From assembly GCF_003308995.1 (NCBI RefSeq), contig NZ_QFFJ01000001.1, forward strand, positions 3,410,001 through 3,474,000: 64,000 nt of DNA, read 5' to 3'. Below the pieces are notes generated by a model, which saw nothing but the letters and a program-made list of their open reading frames with translations, did not search any database and had not been told where the DNA came from. Source of the DNA: Chitinophaga flava (GTDB lineage: Bacteria > Bacteroidota > Bacteroidia > Chitinophagales > Chitinophagaceae). The position numbers and the translations under genes are program-made. Positions 8,223 through 15,959 of the stretch are shown here, piece after piece (the first letter of the stretch is position 1; every line of letters starts with the position of its first letter).

Positions 8223-8921
8223 TTACGGTGTCACATCGATGATCAGTAGTTTATTGATTTTGGTAGGGGAGTTGCGGAGGGTGCCGTTGAACTTCAGGTA
8301 ATAGGTGCTGATGACCGCCCGGGGGATTGTTTCCAGGTTGGTTACTGCGTGATAGAGTTCTTTACCGTAGTGTTTTTTTACATGTTGTTGGAGGTCTTCA
8401 ATGCTGGCATCAGGGAACAGGGCTGTTTGTGCGGAAGTATATTTCCGGCAGATAAAGAAGTTGCTGGCTTCGGGGCGAAGTTGTTCCCAGTTGCTCTGGA
8501 AGTGTTTCCAGTTTTTGATCAGTTGTTGTCCTATGCGGATGCTGGTTTCATAGCGTTGCCATACTTTCATTTTTTCGGCTTCTCCCGTGGTGATGGCGAG
8601 CATTTGTCCTTCGATGGAATGTTTAGGTGCCAGGGAGAGGAAAATGGTATCGGGGTGCCGTTCAAAATCATTGCGGCGTTGGTCTGGCGTGATCCAGTCC
8701 AGGGAAAAATAACAATCACCGAAACGCACATACGTAGTGCTGTCGCGGCTTACAACAGATACTTCATTGGACGCGATTTTTTCAGCAGCCTGGGCCGGGA
8801 GGGCTATCAGCTGCATGGTATCAATCTGAACAGGTTTTTCCTTGACTGGTGTAATTGGTTGTTGGCAGGCCATCATCAGAATGATGAATGATGGCCCTAC
8901 GATATTAAATAGTGTTTTCAT
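8223..8921 (-). CDS. Unknown lipoprotein
   Basis: A 232-residue protein with a lipoprotein signal: a hydrophobic N-terminus followed by IILMMAC, where the Cys near residue 19 would be acylated. The mature part is a mixed alpha/beta domain with KHFQSNWEQLRPEASNFFICRKYTSAQTALFPDAS in the middle and KINKLLIIDVTP at the end. I recognise no family. It sits between obgE and two unknown membrane-protein genes, all on the minus strand, and is probably transcribed with the latter. Confidence 0.65.
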   Translation of the reverse strand: MKTLFNIVGPSFIILMMACQQPITPVKEKPVQIDTMQLIALPAQAAEKIASNEVSVVSRDSTTYVRFGDCYFSLDWITPDQRRNDFERHPDTIFLSLAPKHSIEGQMLAITTGEAEKMKVWQRYETSIRIGQQLIKNWKHFQSNWEQLRPEASNFFICRKYTSAQTALFPDASIEDLQQHVKKHYGKELYHAVTNLETIPRAVISTYYLKFNGTLRNSPTKINKLLIIDVTP

Positions 8922-8982
8922 GGTATCTGGGATCGTGTAAAACGAACATTGGCGTTGTTACCTGTTCCCTTTCCCTGTCAGT

Positions 8983-10020
8983 TTATTCTTCCGCGTTGGC
9001 GGTGTTGGCAGTACTTATCTGGTTGTCTTTGTCGGTCAGGGCTCTCCACAACATATCTTTCAGCTCACTGAGTCCTTGTTGTACTACAGAGGAGATAAAT
9101 ACATGCGGCACATCTTTCGGCAGTTCTGCGGAGATGGCTGCTTTCAGTTCATCATCCAGCATATCGCTTTTACTGATGGCCAGCAAAAACTGTTTATCCA
9201 GGAGTTCGGGATTGTATTGTTCCAGTTCGTTGACCAGCACTTCAAACTCTTTGCGGTGATCGGCGCTGTCGGCAGGAACGAGGAATAATAATACGGCGTT
9301 TCTTTCAATATGTCGTAAAAATCGATGTCCGAGACCTTTTCCTTCGTGGGCACCTTCGATGATACCGGGGAGGTCTGCGATGCAGAATGATTTGTTGTCG
9401 CGGTATTCCACCATACCCAGTTGGGGGGTGAGGGTGGTAAAGGCATAGTCGGCCACTTTAGGTTTGGCAGCGGTGATAGTGGAGAGCAGGGTAGATTTAC
9501 CAGCATTGGGAAACCCTACCAGTCCTACATCGGCCAGTACTTTGAGTTCCACTACTTTCCAGCCTTCCTGGCCAGGCATACCTGGTTGGGAGTATTCCGG
9601 TGTTTGGTTGGTAGCAGATTTAAAGTAAGCGTTGCCGCGGCCGCCCTGGCCTCCGGGTAACCAGATCACTTCCTGTCCGTCGTGCAGGATTTCGGCTTCT
9701 ATCTCACCGGTTTCTTCATCTTTGGCAGTAGTGCCCAGCGGTACTTCAATGATAATATCCTTTCCGAAGCGGCCGGTGCAGTTGTCGCCACTACCGTTTT
9801 CCCCATCTTCTGCCAGCAGGTTTTTATGCCAGCGCAGGTGCAGCAGGGTCCACAGTTGTGAGTTCCCTCTCAGTATAACGTGCCCGCCTCTGCCGCCGTC
9901 GCCGCCGTCAGGACCGGCCTGAGCATTAAACTTGGTACGCATGAAGTGCATACTGCCGGCGCCGCCTTTACCAGACTTACAAAATACACGGATATAGTCT
10001 ACGAAATTCGCTTTTTCCAC
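8983..10020 (-). CDS. obgE: GTPase Obg
   Basis: A 345-residue Obg/CgtA GTPase. The N-terminal Gly-rich Obg fold spans residues about 1-158 (CKSGKGGAGSMHFMRTKF, GPDGGDGGRGGHV). The G domain follows with G1 GFPNAGKST, G3 DLPGIIEGA and G4 SKSD. Obg acts in late 50S ribosomal subunit assembly and growth control. The C-terminal extension is short. The start is a GTG at 10020: an in-frame TGA lies three codons upstream and no ATG precedes the conserved EKANFVDYIRV start. It lies downstream of adk with a structured 166-base spacer. Confidence 0.97.
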   Translation of the reverse strand: MEKANFVDYIRVFCKSGKGGAGSMHFMRTKFNAQAGPDGGDGGRGGHVILRGNSQLWTLLHLRWHKNLLAEDGENGSGDNCTGRFGKDIIIEVPLGTTAKDEETGEIEAEILHDGQEVIWLPGGQGGRGNAYFKSATNQTPEYSQPGMPGQEGWKVVELKVLADVGLVGFPNAGKSTLLSTITAAKPKVADYAFTTLTPQLGMVEYRDNKSFCIADLPGIIEGAHEGKGLGHRFLRHIERNAVLLFLVPADSADHRKEFEVLVNELEQYNPELLDKQFLLAISKSDMLDDELKAAISAELPKDVPHVFISSVVQQGLSELKDMLWRALTDKDNQISTANTANAEE

Positions 10021-10061
10021 TAATCAGATTTTAAAGAAGCAGCTGGGCTGCCCACAAAAAC

Positions 10062-10143
10062 AAAACGCAAAGATCGTTAAGTTTAGGCTAATTAGTACAC
10101 TTCCGTGTACGATAAACCCACAACTTACAATCTTTGCGTTGTT
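10062..10143. other. Long imperfect stem-loop in the adk-obgE spacer
   Basis: An 11-bp perfect outer stem (10064-10074 with 10130-10140) continues inward through one mismatch and a bulge to about 10081/10124. Inside it a perfect 6-bp hairpin (GTACAC at 10095-10100, TTCC loop, GTGTAC at 10105-10110) sits within a GTTTA/TAAAC pair (10081-10085 with 10113-10117). There is no T run after it on the minus strand, so it is not a typical terminator. It could be an RNA processing or attenuation site between adk and obgE. Confidence 0.55.
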
Positions 10144-10186
10144 TAAGAAATAATGTTATAATATTTCTTAGTGCGGAGAAGGCAGG

Positions 10187-10774
10187 TTATACTTTCTCCG
10201 CTACCAGCTCATTAATTTCCTTGCACAGCAGATCAAACACCTCAGCTTCAGTGCCGTCTCCCTTTATTTTCCTGAACTTGCCGAATTTAGCGTAGTGGTC
10301 GGCTACAGGGGCTGTTTTATTATGATATTCCACAATGCGGGCTTTTACCACATCTTCTGAGGAATCGTCGCTACGACCGGAGGTCAGCCCACGGTTCAGC
10401 AGACGCTTGATCAATTCATCTTCCGGAACTTCCAAAGACAGCACCACAGATATGGCCGTTTTCTTCAGTGCCAGCAGTTTGTCCAGCGCTTCAGCCTGAG
10501 CTGTAGTACGCGGAAAACCATCAAAGATGAAACCCCGCGCTTCTGGATTGGCATCCAACTTGGAGCTGATCATACCAATTACCACCTCGTCTGGTACCAG
10601 TAAACCCTGGTCCATAAATTTGGTGGCTTCAAGGCCTAAAGGGGTTTTATTGCTAATCTCTGTACGCAGCAAATCGCCTGTAGACAGGTGTATAAGTCCG
10701 TACTTATCTATTATCTTAGTACTTTGTGTACCCTTGCCGCTACCGGGAGGGCCAAATAAAATGAGATTGACCAT
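10187..10774 (-). CDS. adk: Adenylate kinase
   Basis: A 195-residue adenylate kinase that interconverts ATP + AMP and 2 ADP. It shows the P-loop GPPGSGKGT at residues 8-16, the AMP-binding STGDLLR, and GFIFDGFPRT with the second nucleotide-site Asp. Its length and the stretch NRGLTSGRSDDSSEDVVKAR show the short form without the zinc-binding LID insert. It is cytoplasmic and is followed by obgE on the same strand. The ATG at 10774 directly precedes the conserved VNLILFGPPG start. Confidence 0.97.
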   Translation of the reverse strand: MVNLILFGPPGSGKGTQSTKIIDKYGLIHLSTGDLLRTEISNKTPLGLEATKFMDQGLLVPDEVVIGMISSKLDANPEARGFIFDGFPRTTAQAEALDKLLALKKTAISVVLSLEVPEDELIKRLLNRGLTSGRSDDSSEDVVKARIVEYHNKTAPVADHYAKFGKFRKIKGDGTEAEVFDLLCKEINELVAEKV

Positions 10775-11053
10775 GTTTAATTAAAATCTACTTTACTCGC
10801 AAGGTTGCAAATATAACAAACAATTGAATGTATTGGCAATTAAAATTGCGATTGGTTAAATAATGTAAAAGAATTGGACAAAATAGTAAAGATATTTTAA
10901 TATTTATGGTAAAACCATAAAATATCTTTAAAAAGATATTCTAATTTAACGAATATCTTGCGATTTGACAAAATCATATAGAAATAATTAATAATTATTT
11001 GATAGTCAGGCCTTGCTAATGAATTCTTGCCTGATTATTTGTAAGTTTATGAC
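10775..11053. promoter_or_regulatory. AT-rich divergent region between adk and the GH3 fusion gene, with alternating half-sites
   Basis: This region separates the divergent adk and GH3-fusion genes. It holds four ATATCTT/AAGATAT elements in alternating orientation: about 10888-10895, 10922-10929, 10933-10941 and 10951-10959. The first two form a hairpin (outer 8 bp, then an inner 8-bp stem TTTATGGT/ACCATAAA at 10903-10921, with a 7-base bulge). The last two form a 9-bp inverted repeat with a 9-base spacer. A further 10-bp hairpin (11002-11011 with 11029-11038) ends 15 bases before the ATG at 11054. An operator array and a structured leader are possible readings. Confidence 0.5.
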
Positions 11054-14035
11054 ATGAGGAAACAATTATTGGTAGCAGGACTTACGGGCTTGCTTATGAC
11101 TGGGAGCGCTATACCTATGCCACCAGGCGTTATGAACAGAAAAAAACACAAAAGAGTCAACACTACTTCCACCCAGCCACAAGATAAGGCTTCTCAATGG
11201 GTTGACAGCGTATTTCAATCCCTGACACCAGAGGAACGTATTGCCCAACTTATCGTGATCAGAGCCCACTCCAACCTGGGACAGGATCATATCAATGCTG
11301 TAGTTAAAGACATCAAAGACAACAAAGTAGGTGGATTGATCTTCTTTCAGGGTGGCCCCGTAAGAGAAGCCAACCTTACCAATTATTACCAATCTATCTC
11401 CAAAGTGCCCCTCCTCATCTCTGTAGACGGGGAATGGGGACTCGGCATGCGCCTGGACAGCGTGATCTCTCTGCCTCGCAATATGATGATCGGCGCCACC
11501 AGAGATACCGCCCTGGCTTATGAAGCAGGCCGTGTAATGGGTGAACAATGCAAACGCATCGGTATCCATCTCGATTTCGCCCCCGATATGGATATTAATA
11601 ATAACCCCAACAATCCGGTTATCAACGACCGCTCCTTTGGGGAAAACAAATACCAGGTAGCCCGTCTCGGCGTTGCTTCCGTCCGTGGTATGCAATCCAC
11701 CGGCGTAATGGCCTGTGCCAAACACTTCCCTGGCCACGGCGATACCAACGTAGACTCTCACTTCGACCTGCCATCCATCAACAAGAGCCGTCAGGCCCTC
11801 GACTCCCTGGAATTGTATCCTTTCCGGGAAGCGATCGCAGCAGGCGTAGGCTCCATCATGGTAGGCCATCTCTTTATCCCGGCCATCGACAATAAACCGA
11901 ATACACCCACTTCCATCTCTTATAAAGCAGTAACCCAACTGCTGAAAAACGAACTGGGCTATAAAGGCCTGGTAGTTACCGATGCCCTCGAAATGAAAGG
12001 CATTGCAAAATTCTATTCCAAAGGACAGGAATCCTTACAGTCGCTGCTGGCAGGCAACGACCTGATGATACTGCCTTCTACCGCAGCCGGTAGCGTATCG
12101 GCTATTATGAAGGGTATCAGAAGAGGCCAGATCAGTCAGCAGGAAGTAGATGCCCGCGTGAAAAAAGTGTTGCGCGCCAAATACGACCTCGGCCTCTGGA
12201 AATCGCAACAGATCGACGTCAACAATCTGACAAACGATCTCAATGCCATGACCGACACTCTTACCCGTCGCATCGCAGAAAAAGCCATCACGCTGGTAAA
12301 GAATGATAAACAGCTCATTCCTTTCTCTCCAGCCATGACCCAGCAAAAGCTGGCTGTGATCGCAGTTGGTGCCGATGGTCACAATGCCTTCCTGGATGCC
12401 GTAAAAGCTTATAAACCAGGCACAGACGCATTTATCTTTACCTCCCGTCAAAGTGTGGAACAGATCGCGCCTATTGTGTCCAGGATTCAGCGCGATTATA
12501 AAGCAGTGATTATCAGTGTACATGGCTTCAGCCGCCGTCCGGCTAACAACTTCGGGCTGTCTCTCGCACAGCGCCTGATTGTAAAACATTTACAACAGGA
12601 GATGCCTTCTGCTACCGTTATATTCGGTAACCCGTACGCTATTCAGCACTGGTGCGATGCGCCTGCTATCGTAGCTGCCTATGAAGATGACAGCATCACC
12701 CAGAAAGTAGCTGCCGATCTGCTGTTTGGTAAACTGGGCCCTCAGGGTAAACTGCCGGTGACGGTATGCCCCGGTATGCCGGAAGGAACTGGTATCACTT
12801 ATGAAGTAAACAGGTATACCCAGCTGCCTACTGATGCTCCTGCTGCAGTAGGTGTTAATGAAGCTCACCTGGCTGGCATTGATGCCCTCGCTAATGACAT
12901 GATCACCCGCAATGCGGCCCCGGGCTGCGAAGTGCTGGCCATGAAAGACGGTAAAATTATCTACAACCGTACCTTCGGTCATTATGAATACAATCGCCAG
13001 GAACCGGTAGCACCCGGATCTATTTATGATCTGGCTTCTGTGACCAAGGTATGTGCTACCACTATCTCCATCATGCGCCTGTATGATGAAGGAAAAGTAA
13101 GCCTGGAGGGCACACTGGGCGACTACCTGCCCTTTGTAAAAGGTACCGATAAAGCCGGATTAAAAGTCCGTGATGTGTTGTTGCACCAGGCCGGACTGGT
13201 ACCGTTTATTCCGTTCTACAAAGAAACCTTATATCCTGACGGCCGTCCGGATACAGCGGTATACCACTCCACCTCCGACGAATTACATTCCGTAAGGGTG
13301 GCAGACAATATGTATATGGACCACAACTATGTGGACACCATCTGGAAAAAGATACTGGACAGCAAAGTAACCCCACATCCGGGTTATGTTTACAGTGATC
13401 TGGACTTCCTTTTCCTGGGTAAGATTGTAGAAGCGGTGAGTGGGAAAAAATTAAACCAGTATGTGATGGAAACGTTCTATAAACCGTTAGGACTGTCTTC
13501 CACCGGATTTTTGCCAAGAGAAAGATTTCCACTGTCCCGTTTGGTACCTACAGAACATGAGCGTTCTTTCCGGATGCAGCTGCTCCGTGGTGATGTACAC
13601 GACCCGGGCGCAGCCATGCTGGGTGGTGTAGCCGGACATGCCGGCCTGTTTTCCAACGCGCATGACCTCGGTGTGATCATGCAGATGTTGCTGAATAACG
13701 GCTCCTTTAACGGCGTACAGTATATCAAACCCGAAACAGTACGGTTGTTTACTGCCTACAACAGCAGTATCAGCCGTCGCGGGCTGGGCTTCGATAAACC
13801 GGAGAAAGACAACAATACCCGCCGGGAAAGTTATCCATCCAAACTTACCTCCGGTGCTACCTTTGGCCATACCGGATTTACCGGTACCTGCGTATGGGCC
13901 GACCCAACCAGCAAAATGGTGTTCATCTTCCTGAGCAACAGGGTTTACCCTGATGGTGGTTCCAATACTAAACTGTCCACCCTCAATACCAGGGGCAAAA
14001 TGATGGATGTAGTATATGAAGCCATGCAGCTGTAA
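11054..14035 (+). CDS. Glycoside hydrolase family 3 (NagZ-like) fused to a class C beta-lactamase-like domain
   Basis: A 993-residue exported two-enzyme fusion. After a signal peptide (about 1-24) comes a GH3 domain of the beta-N-acetylglucosaminidase type: KHFPGHGDTNVDSHFDLP near residue 222 holds the Asp-His acid/base pair, and VVTDALEMKG holds the nucleophile Asp near 310. A GH3 C-terminal alpha/beta domain follows (about 400-590). The last third (about 620-990) is a serine beta-lactamase/penicillin-binding-like fold with SVTK (Ser near 662), YSD and a C-terminal HTGFTGT. The two parts suggest removal of GlcNAc and cleavage of an ester or peptide bond in peptidoglycan-derived material; the combination is seen elsewhere in Bacteroidota, but the exact substrate is inferred. 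It is a single gene with its own structured upstream region and a terminator behind it. Confidence 0.93.
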   Translation: MRKQLLVAGLTGLLMTGSAIPMPPGVMNRKKHKRVNTTSTQPQDKASQWVDSVFQSLTPEERIAQLIVIRAHSNLGQDHINAVVKDIKDNKVGGLIFFQGGPVREANLTNYYQSISKVPLLISVDGEWGLGMRLDSVISLPRNMMIGATRDTALAYEAGRVMGEQCKRIGIHLDFAPDMDINNNPNNPVINDRSFGENKYQVARLGVASVRGMQSTGVMACAKHFPGHGDTNVDSHFDLPSINKSRQALDSLELYPFREAIAAGVGSIMVGHLFIPAIDNKPNTPTSISYKAVTQLLKNELGYKGLVVTDALEMKGIAKFYSKGQESLQSLLAGNDLMILPSTAAGSVSAIMKGIRRGQISQQEVDARVKKVLRAKYDLGLWKSQQIDVNNLTNDLNAMTDTLTRRIAEKAITLVKNDKQLIPFSPAMTQQKLAVIAVGADGHNAFLDAVKAYKPGTDAFIFTSRQSVEQIAPIVSRIQRDYKAVIISVHGFSRRPANNFGLSLAQRLIVKHLQQEMPSATVIFGNPYAIQHWCDAPAIVAAYEDDSITQKVAADLLFGKLGPQGKLPVTVCPGMPEGTGITYEVNRYTQLPTDAPAAVGVNEAHLAGIDALANDMITRNAAPGCEVLAMKDGKIIYNRTFGHYEYNRQEPVAPGSIYDLASVTKVCATTISIMRLYDEGKVSLEGTLGDYLPFVKGTDKAGLKVRDVLLHQAGLVPFIPFYKETLYPDGRPDTAVYHSTSDELHSVRVADNMYMDHNYVDTIWKKILDSKVTPHPGYVYSDLDFLFLGKIVEAVSGKKLNQYVMETFYKPLGLSSTGFLPRERFPLSRLVPTEHERSFRMQLLRGDVHDPGAAMLGGVAGHAGLFSNAHDLGVIMQMLLNNGSFNGVQYIKPETVRLFTAYNSSISRRGLGFDKPEKDNNTRRESYPSKLTSGATFGHTGFTGTCVWADPTSKMVFIFLSNRVYPDGGSNTKLSTLNTRGKMMDVVYEAMQL

Positions 14036-14079
14036 CGGTGATGGATATGATGTAAGTGATGGATATGATATAGATGATA

Positions 14080-14125
14080 TTAAAAAGCGGCGGAGATCAT
14101 AAGTATGATCTCCGCCGCTTTTTAA
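14080..14125. terminator. Bidirectional terminator between convergent genes
   Basis: A perfect 21-bp stem (14080-14100 with 14105-14125) with a 4-base loop. A runs on the left arm and T runs on the right arm allow it to end the plus-strand GH3-fusion transcript and the minus-strand 14165 gene. Confidence 0.85.
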
Positions 14126-14164
14126 ATAACCAATTAACCAAATCAGAAAGTAATCAGGTCAAAA

Positions 14165-14614
14165 TTATTTTTCTACAGAAACGAGTCTGTTGACCATTGT
14201 TTGTGTTTTGATGCCAATGGATTTTTCTGCTACTTTGTTTTTACCGTTTCTGATTTCGAAGATGTATTGACCATCTTCCAGAGACTGCAGGTTGTAGCGT
14301 GCTTCGAATCTAACAGTTGCAGGTAATACTTCCCGGTGAAGGGTATTGTTAAAGCTGTCCTTAATATAAAGTGTCAGCTTCTCGTTATCAGGATTAGTGA
14401 CAGCCAGGGTAAAGTTCAGAGATTCTTTTACCGGTTGGGAGATTTCCACTTCCAGGTCCTTTTTGGGGGCTTCGGATGAAGGCTGCTCAGCGACGAATCT
14501 GTTGTTGTAAGCAAATGATTTGTCCTGCGCATGCATGGTTATAAAGGGAATGAGGATAGCGGCTAATACTAATATCGTTGCTTTGGGTACTAAAACAAAA
14601 CGTAAGTGTTTCAT
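14165..14614 (-). CDS. Unknown small secreted beta-rich protein
   Basis: A 149-residue protein with a signal peptide (hydrophobic VLAAILIPFITMHA, cleavage near residue 29). The mature part is one beta-sandwich-like domain of about 90 residues (SLNFTLAVTNPDNEKLTLYIKD, RFEARYNLQSLEDGQYIFEIRNGK). It resembles the single Ig-like domains common in Bacteroidota exported proteins; no catalytic motif is visible. It is monocistronic, convergent with the GH3 fusion and divergent from heme A synthase. Confidence 0.75.
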   Translation of the reverse strand: MKHLRFVLVPKATILVLAAILIPFITMHAQDKSFAYNNRFVAEQPSSEAPKKDLEVEISQPVKESLNFTLAVTNPDNEKLTLYIKDSFNNTLHREVLPATVRFEARYNLQSLEDGQYIFEIRNGKNKVAEKSIGIKTQTMVNRLVSVEK

Positions 14615-14779
14615 GACATTATCTTTTTTAATGTTGTCTTTTGCTTTTTTAAATCTGGGCCGTATTAGCTAATACAATGGTGCCGTTGTTAATTTTCAAT
14701 GCAAAGCTCCGATGTCAGCGTTAACAGAATATTACGCGATTGTTAAAAGAATGTGAGTATTTCGGGAGTGGTAAATCAC

Positions 14780-14788
14780 TATTTTTGC
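14780..14788 (+). promoter_or_regulatory. Promoter -7 box for heme A synthase
   Basis: TATTTTTGC matches the Bacteroidota TAnnTTTGC -7 element and lies 7 bases before the start codon, so the leader would be almost absent. No clear -33 TTG at standard spacing was found. Confidence 0.5.
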
Positions 14789-14795
14789 AACGTTT

Positions 14796-15842
14796 ATGGA
14801 AACAACAGTTAATATTAAGAATAACCGCCCGGTGGCTATCTGGCTTTATATAGGAGTGGGCATGCTGGTGATTCAGGTCTTATTGGGAGGGCTGACCCGT
14901 TTAACCGGTTCCGGCCTGTCGATTACAGAGTGGCAACCTTTACTGGGCGCATTCCCGCCAATGAATGAGGCAGCCTGGGAAAAAGCCTTCGATGGATATA
15001 AGCAGATTGCGCAGTACAAATATGTCAACAATCATTTCACCTTATCAGATTTTAAGTTTATCTATTTCTGGGAATGGTTCCACCGTGATTGGGCACGACT
15101 GATCGGGTTCGTATTTATAATTCCGTTTATCTATTTCATTATCAAGAAGAAGATCGACAAGAGTATGATCAATCCTTTGATTGTGCTTTTTGTGCTGGGT
15201 GGTCTTCAGGGGGCTATTGGCTGGATCATGGTAAAGAGTGGTCTGAACGATGAAAACCTGTATGTTAGCCATATCCGCCTGGCAATACACTTTATGTCGG
15301 CGCTGGTGCTCCTGTGTTACCTGTTCTGGTTTGCCCTTAAAATAAGCATTCCGTCTGCTGAAGTCCTGAAAGTGCCTTCCTTGAAACGTTTGAACATATG
15401 GTTGCTCGTACTGGTAACAGTACAGCTTATATACGGAGCCTTTATGGCTGGCCTTCATGCTGCTCTGGTAGCTAATACCTGGCCGGATATTAACGGGGCC
15501 TGGGTGCCTGCGGGGATGTTTACCCAGGGGGGATTTTTTACTGATATTGTCCATAATGCCATTACTATTCAGTTTATACACCGTGGCCTGGCCTATCTGA
15601 TCACCATTTTGGTTGCCACCTGGTGGTGGAAATCCGCGCAGATACCTGCCAACAGCCTGCTGCATGGAATTCGTTATCTGCCGTTGCTGCTGGTATTATT
15701 ACAGGTGTTATTAGGGGTGCTCACCCTGTTGAACAGCCAGGTTAAAATACCGATTACCTACGGAATCCTGCATCAGTGCGTAGGCATGTTGCTGCTCCTG
15801 TCGCTGGTATGGACGCTGTATCTAAGCAGAGCAAGACAATAA
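14796..15842 (+). CDS. ctaA: Heme A synthase, COX15/CtaA family
   Basis: A 348-residue inner-membrane protein with about eight helices. Family motifs are GGLTRLTGSGLSITEWQPLLGAFPP at the first helix, FIYFWEWFHRDWARLIGF with heme-ligand His, GAIGWIMVKSGL, HIRLAIHF, and in the second half FIHRGLAYLI and ILHQCVGM. It oxidises the heme O methyl group to heme A for cytochrome oxidase, so an aa3-type oxidase should exist elsewhere in the genome. The VNTWPxxNG-type segment (ANTWPDINGAWVP) is present. It is followed by a hairpin terminator and stands alone. Confidence 0.95.
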   Translation: METTVNIKNNRPVAIWLYIGVGMLVIQVLLGGLTRLTGSGLSITEWQPLLGAFPPMNEAAWEKAFDGYKQIAQYKYVNNHFTLSDFKFIYFWEWFHRDWARLIGFVFIIPFIYFIIKKKIDKSMINPLIVLFVLGGLQGAIGWIMVKSGLNDENLYVSHIRLAIHFMSALVLLCYLFWFALKISIPSAEVLKVPSLKRLNIWLLVLVTVQLIYGAFMAGLHAALVANTWPDINGAWVPAGMFTQGGFFTDIVHNAITIQFIHRGLAYLITILVATWWWKSAQIPANSLLHGIRYLPLLLVLLQVLLGVLTLLNSQVKIPITYGILHQCVGMLLLLSLVWTLYLSRARQ

Positions 15843-15862
15843 GAAAAAAACAAAATACAGAC

Positions 15863-15930
15863 TACGGGCCTGGAGTGAAGACTTTCTTCGTTTCAGGCCC
15901 GTAATTCGTAATTCGCAATTCGTAATTTTT
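15863..15930 (+). terminator. Terminator after heme A synthase, plus a TAATTCG repeat
   Basis: A near-continuous 18-bp stem (15863-15880 with 15886-15903, with G-U pairs) is followed by four tandem 7-mers of the type TAATTCG (15902-15929), the last ending in a T run. Confidence 0.65.
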
Positions 15931-15959
15931 TACGTAGGTTTATTGGGAATAATCGTCTG

